NCBI GenBank assembly: GCA_017164015.1
Contig: CP071065.1
Coordinates: 8,555,001-8,587,404, forward strand
From: Nostoc sp. UHCC 0702
GTDB lineage: Bacteria > Cyanobacteriota > Cyanobacteriia > Cyanobacteriales > Nostocaceae
Direction: 5' to 3'
DNA length: 32,404 nucleotides
The notes beneath the pieces were generated by a model, which was not told the origin of the DNA, did no database searches, and saw only the letters and a program-made list of their open reading frames with translations. Shown here piece by piece: positions 32,266 to 32,404 of this stretch (the first letter of the stretch is position 1; the number at the start of each line of letters is the position of its first letter). A program made the position numbers and the translations under genes.

Positions 32266-32383
32266 ATTCAGTAATAAAAAACCTAACTCCCCAGCCCCCT
32301 TCCCTGCAAAGGAAGGGGGAGTCAAACTCCCCTCCCCTCGTAGGGGAGGGGTTGGGGGAGAGGTTGTTCGAGGATTACTGAAT
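32266..32383. mobile_element. Small inverted-repeat element with ATTCAGTAAT ends
   Basis: A 118-bp segment with perfect 10-bp inverted ends, ATTCAGTAAT (32266-32275) and ATTACTGAAT (32374-32383). The core is two stems, CCCCCTTCC/GGAAGGGGG and CTCCCCTCCCCT/AGGGGAGGGG. The octamer TCTAGGGC occurs on both sides (32254-32261 and 32390-32397). There is no coding sequence. It looks like a non-autonomous element or dispersed hairpin repeat. Confidence 0.6.
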
Positions 32384-32404
32384 TGGTGTTCTAGGGCTTG
32401 TTGA

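Overview
The window is chromosomal DNA of a filamentous, probably heterocyst-forming (Nostocales-type) cyanobacterium. The evidence is about two dozen copies of the HIP1 octamer GCGATCGC, many arrays of short tandem heptamers/octamers of the kind known from heterocystous cyanobacteria, several small inverted-repeat elements, and typical cyanobacterial protein families (cyanobacteriochrome kinase, CHASE2-protein kinase, DUF1830, DUF5132, Uma2 and Rpn-like nucleases). No rRNA, tRNA, CRISPR array or complete insertion sequence was found.

Layout. 0.1-3.3 kb: an ABC exporter, a GNAT acetyltransferase and a Uma2 protein. 3.5-6.2 kb: an oxidative-stress block made of glutathione reductase, a type II peroxiredoxin and, divergent from it, a PerR-type Fur regulator; a 7-1-7 palindrome resembling a Per box lies between the last two. 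6.2-6.8 kb: a second Uma2 gene with an in-frame early stop. 6.9-11.8 kb: a minus-strand signalling block, read as a DXCF-type cyanobacteriochrome histidine kinase, then a heptamer array, then an Rcp1-like response regulator coupled by TGATG to a REC-PAS-PAS-kinase-REC protein. 12.1-17.0 kb: hisG, an OmpR-type regulator divergent from it, a DUF1830 protein, and a second OmpR-type regulator divergent from a CHASE3 histidine kinase. 17.4-23.5 kb: a DOPA-dioxygenase-like protein, a CHASE2 Ser/Thr kinase, an Rpn/DUF4351-like protein and a large Rieske protein.

23.8-29.8 kb holds the most unusual locus: five minus-strand genes encoding three cysteine-poor HMA2-like proteins, a DUF5132 protein and a P1B-type ATPase that lacks both the CxxC metal-binding domain and the canonical CPx membrane motif. 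Together they carry six HMA2-like modules, four of them with a recurring (P/R)GR(V/I/L)R motif. This looks like a dedicated metal-handling system of unknown substrate, with a speculative parallel to ferrosome-type P1B-6 loci. 29.9-32.2 kb: peptide deformylase and an HtrA/Deg protease.

A second theme is invasion by repeats. Three copies of one MITE-like family, with TATCAWGTYCGG-type ends and matching 3-bp TNA flanks, sit at 3.3, 23.6 and 24.5 kb. Another element, with ACTTACGC-type ends, is intact at 21.5 kb and decayed at 17.0 kb. Tandem octamers or heptamers have entered reading frames without breaking them in the cyanobacteriochrome kinase, an HMA2-like protein and the N-terminus of the HtrA protease.
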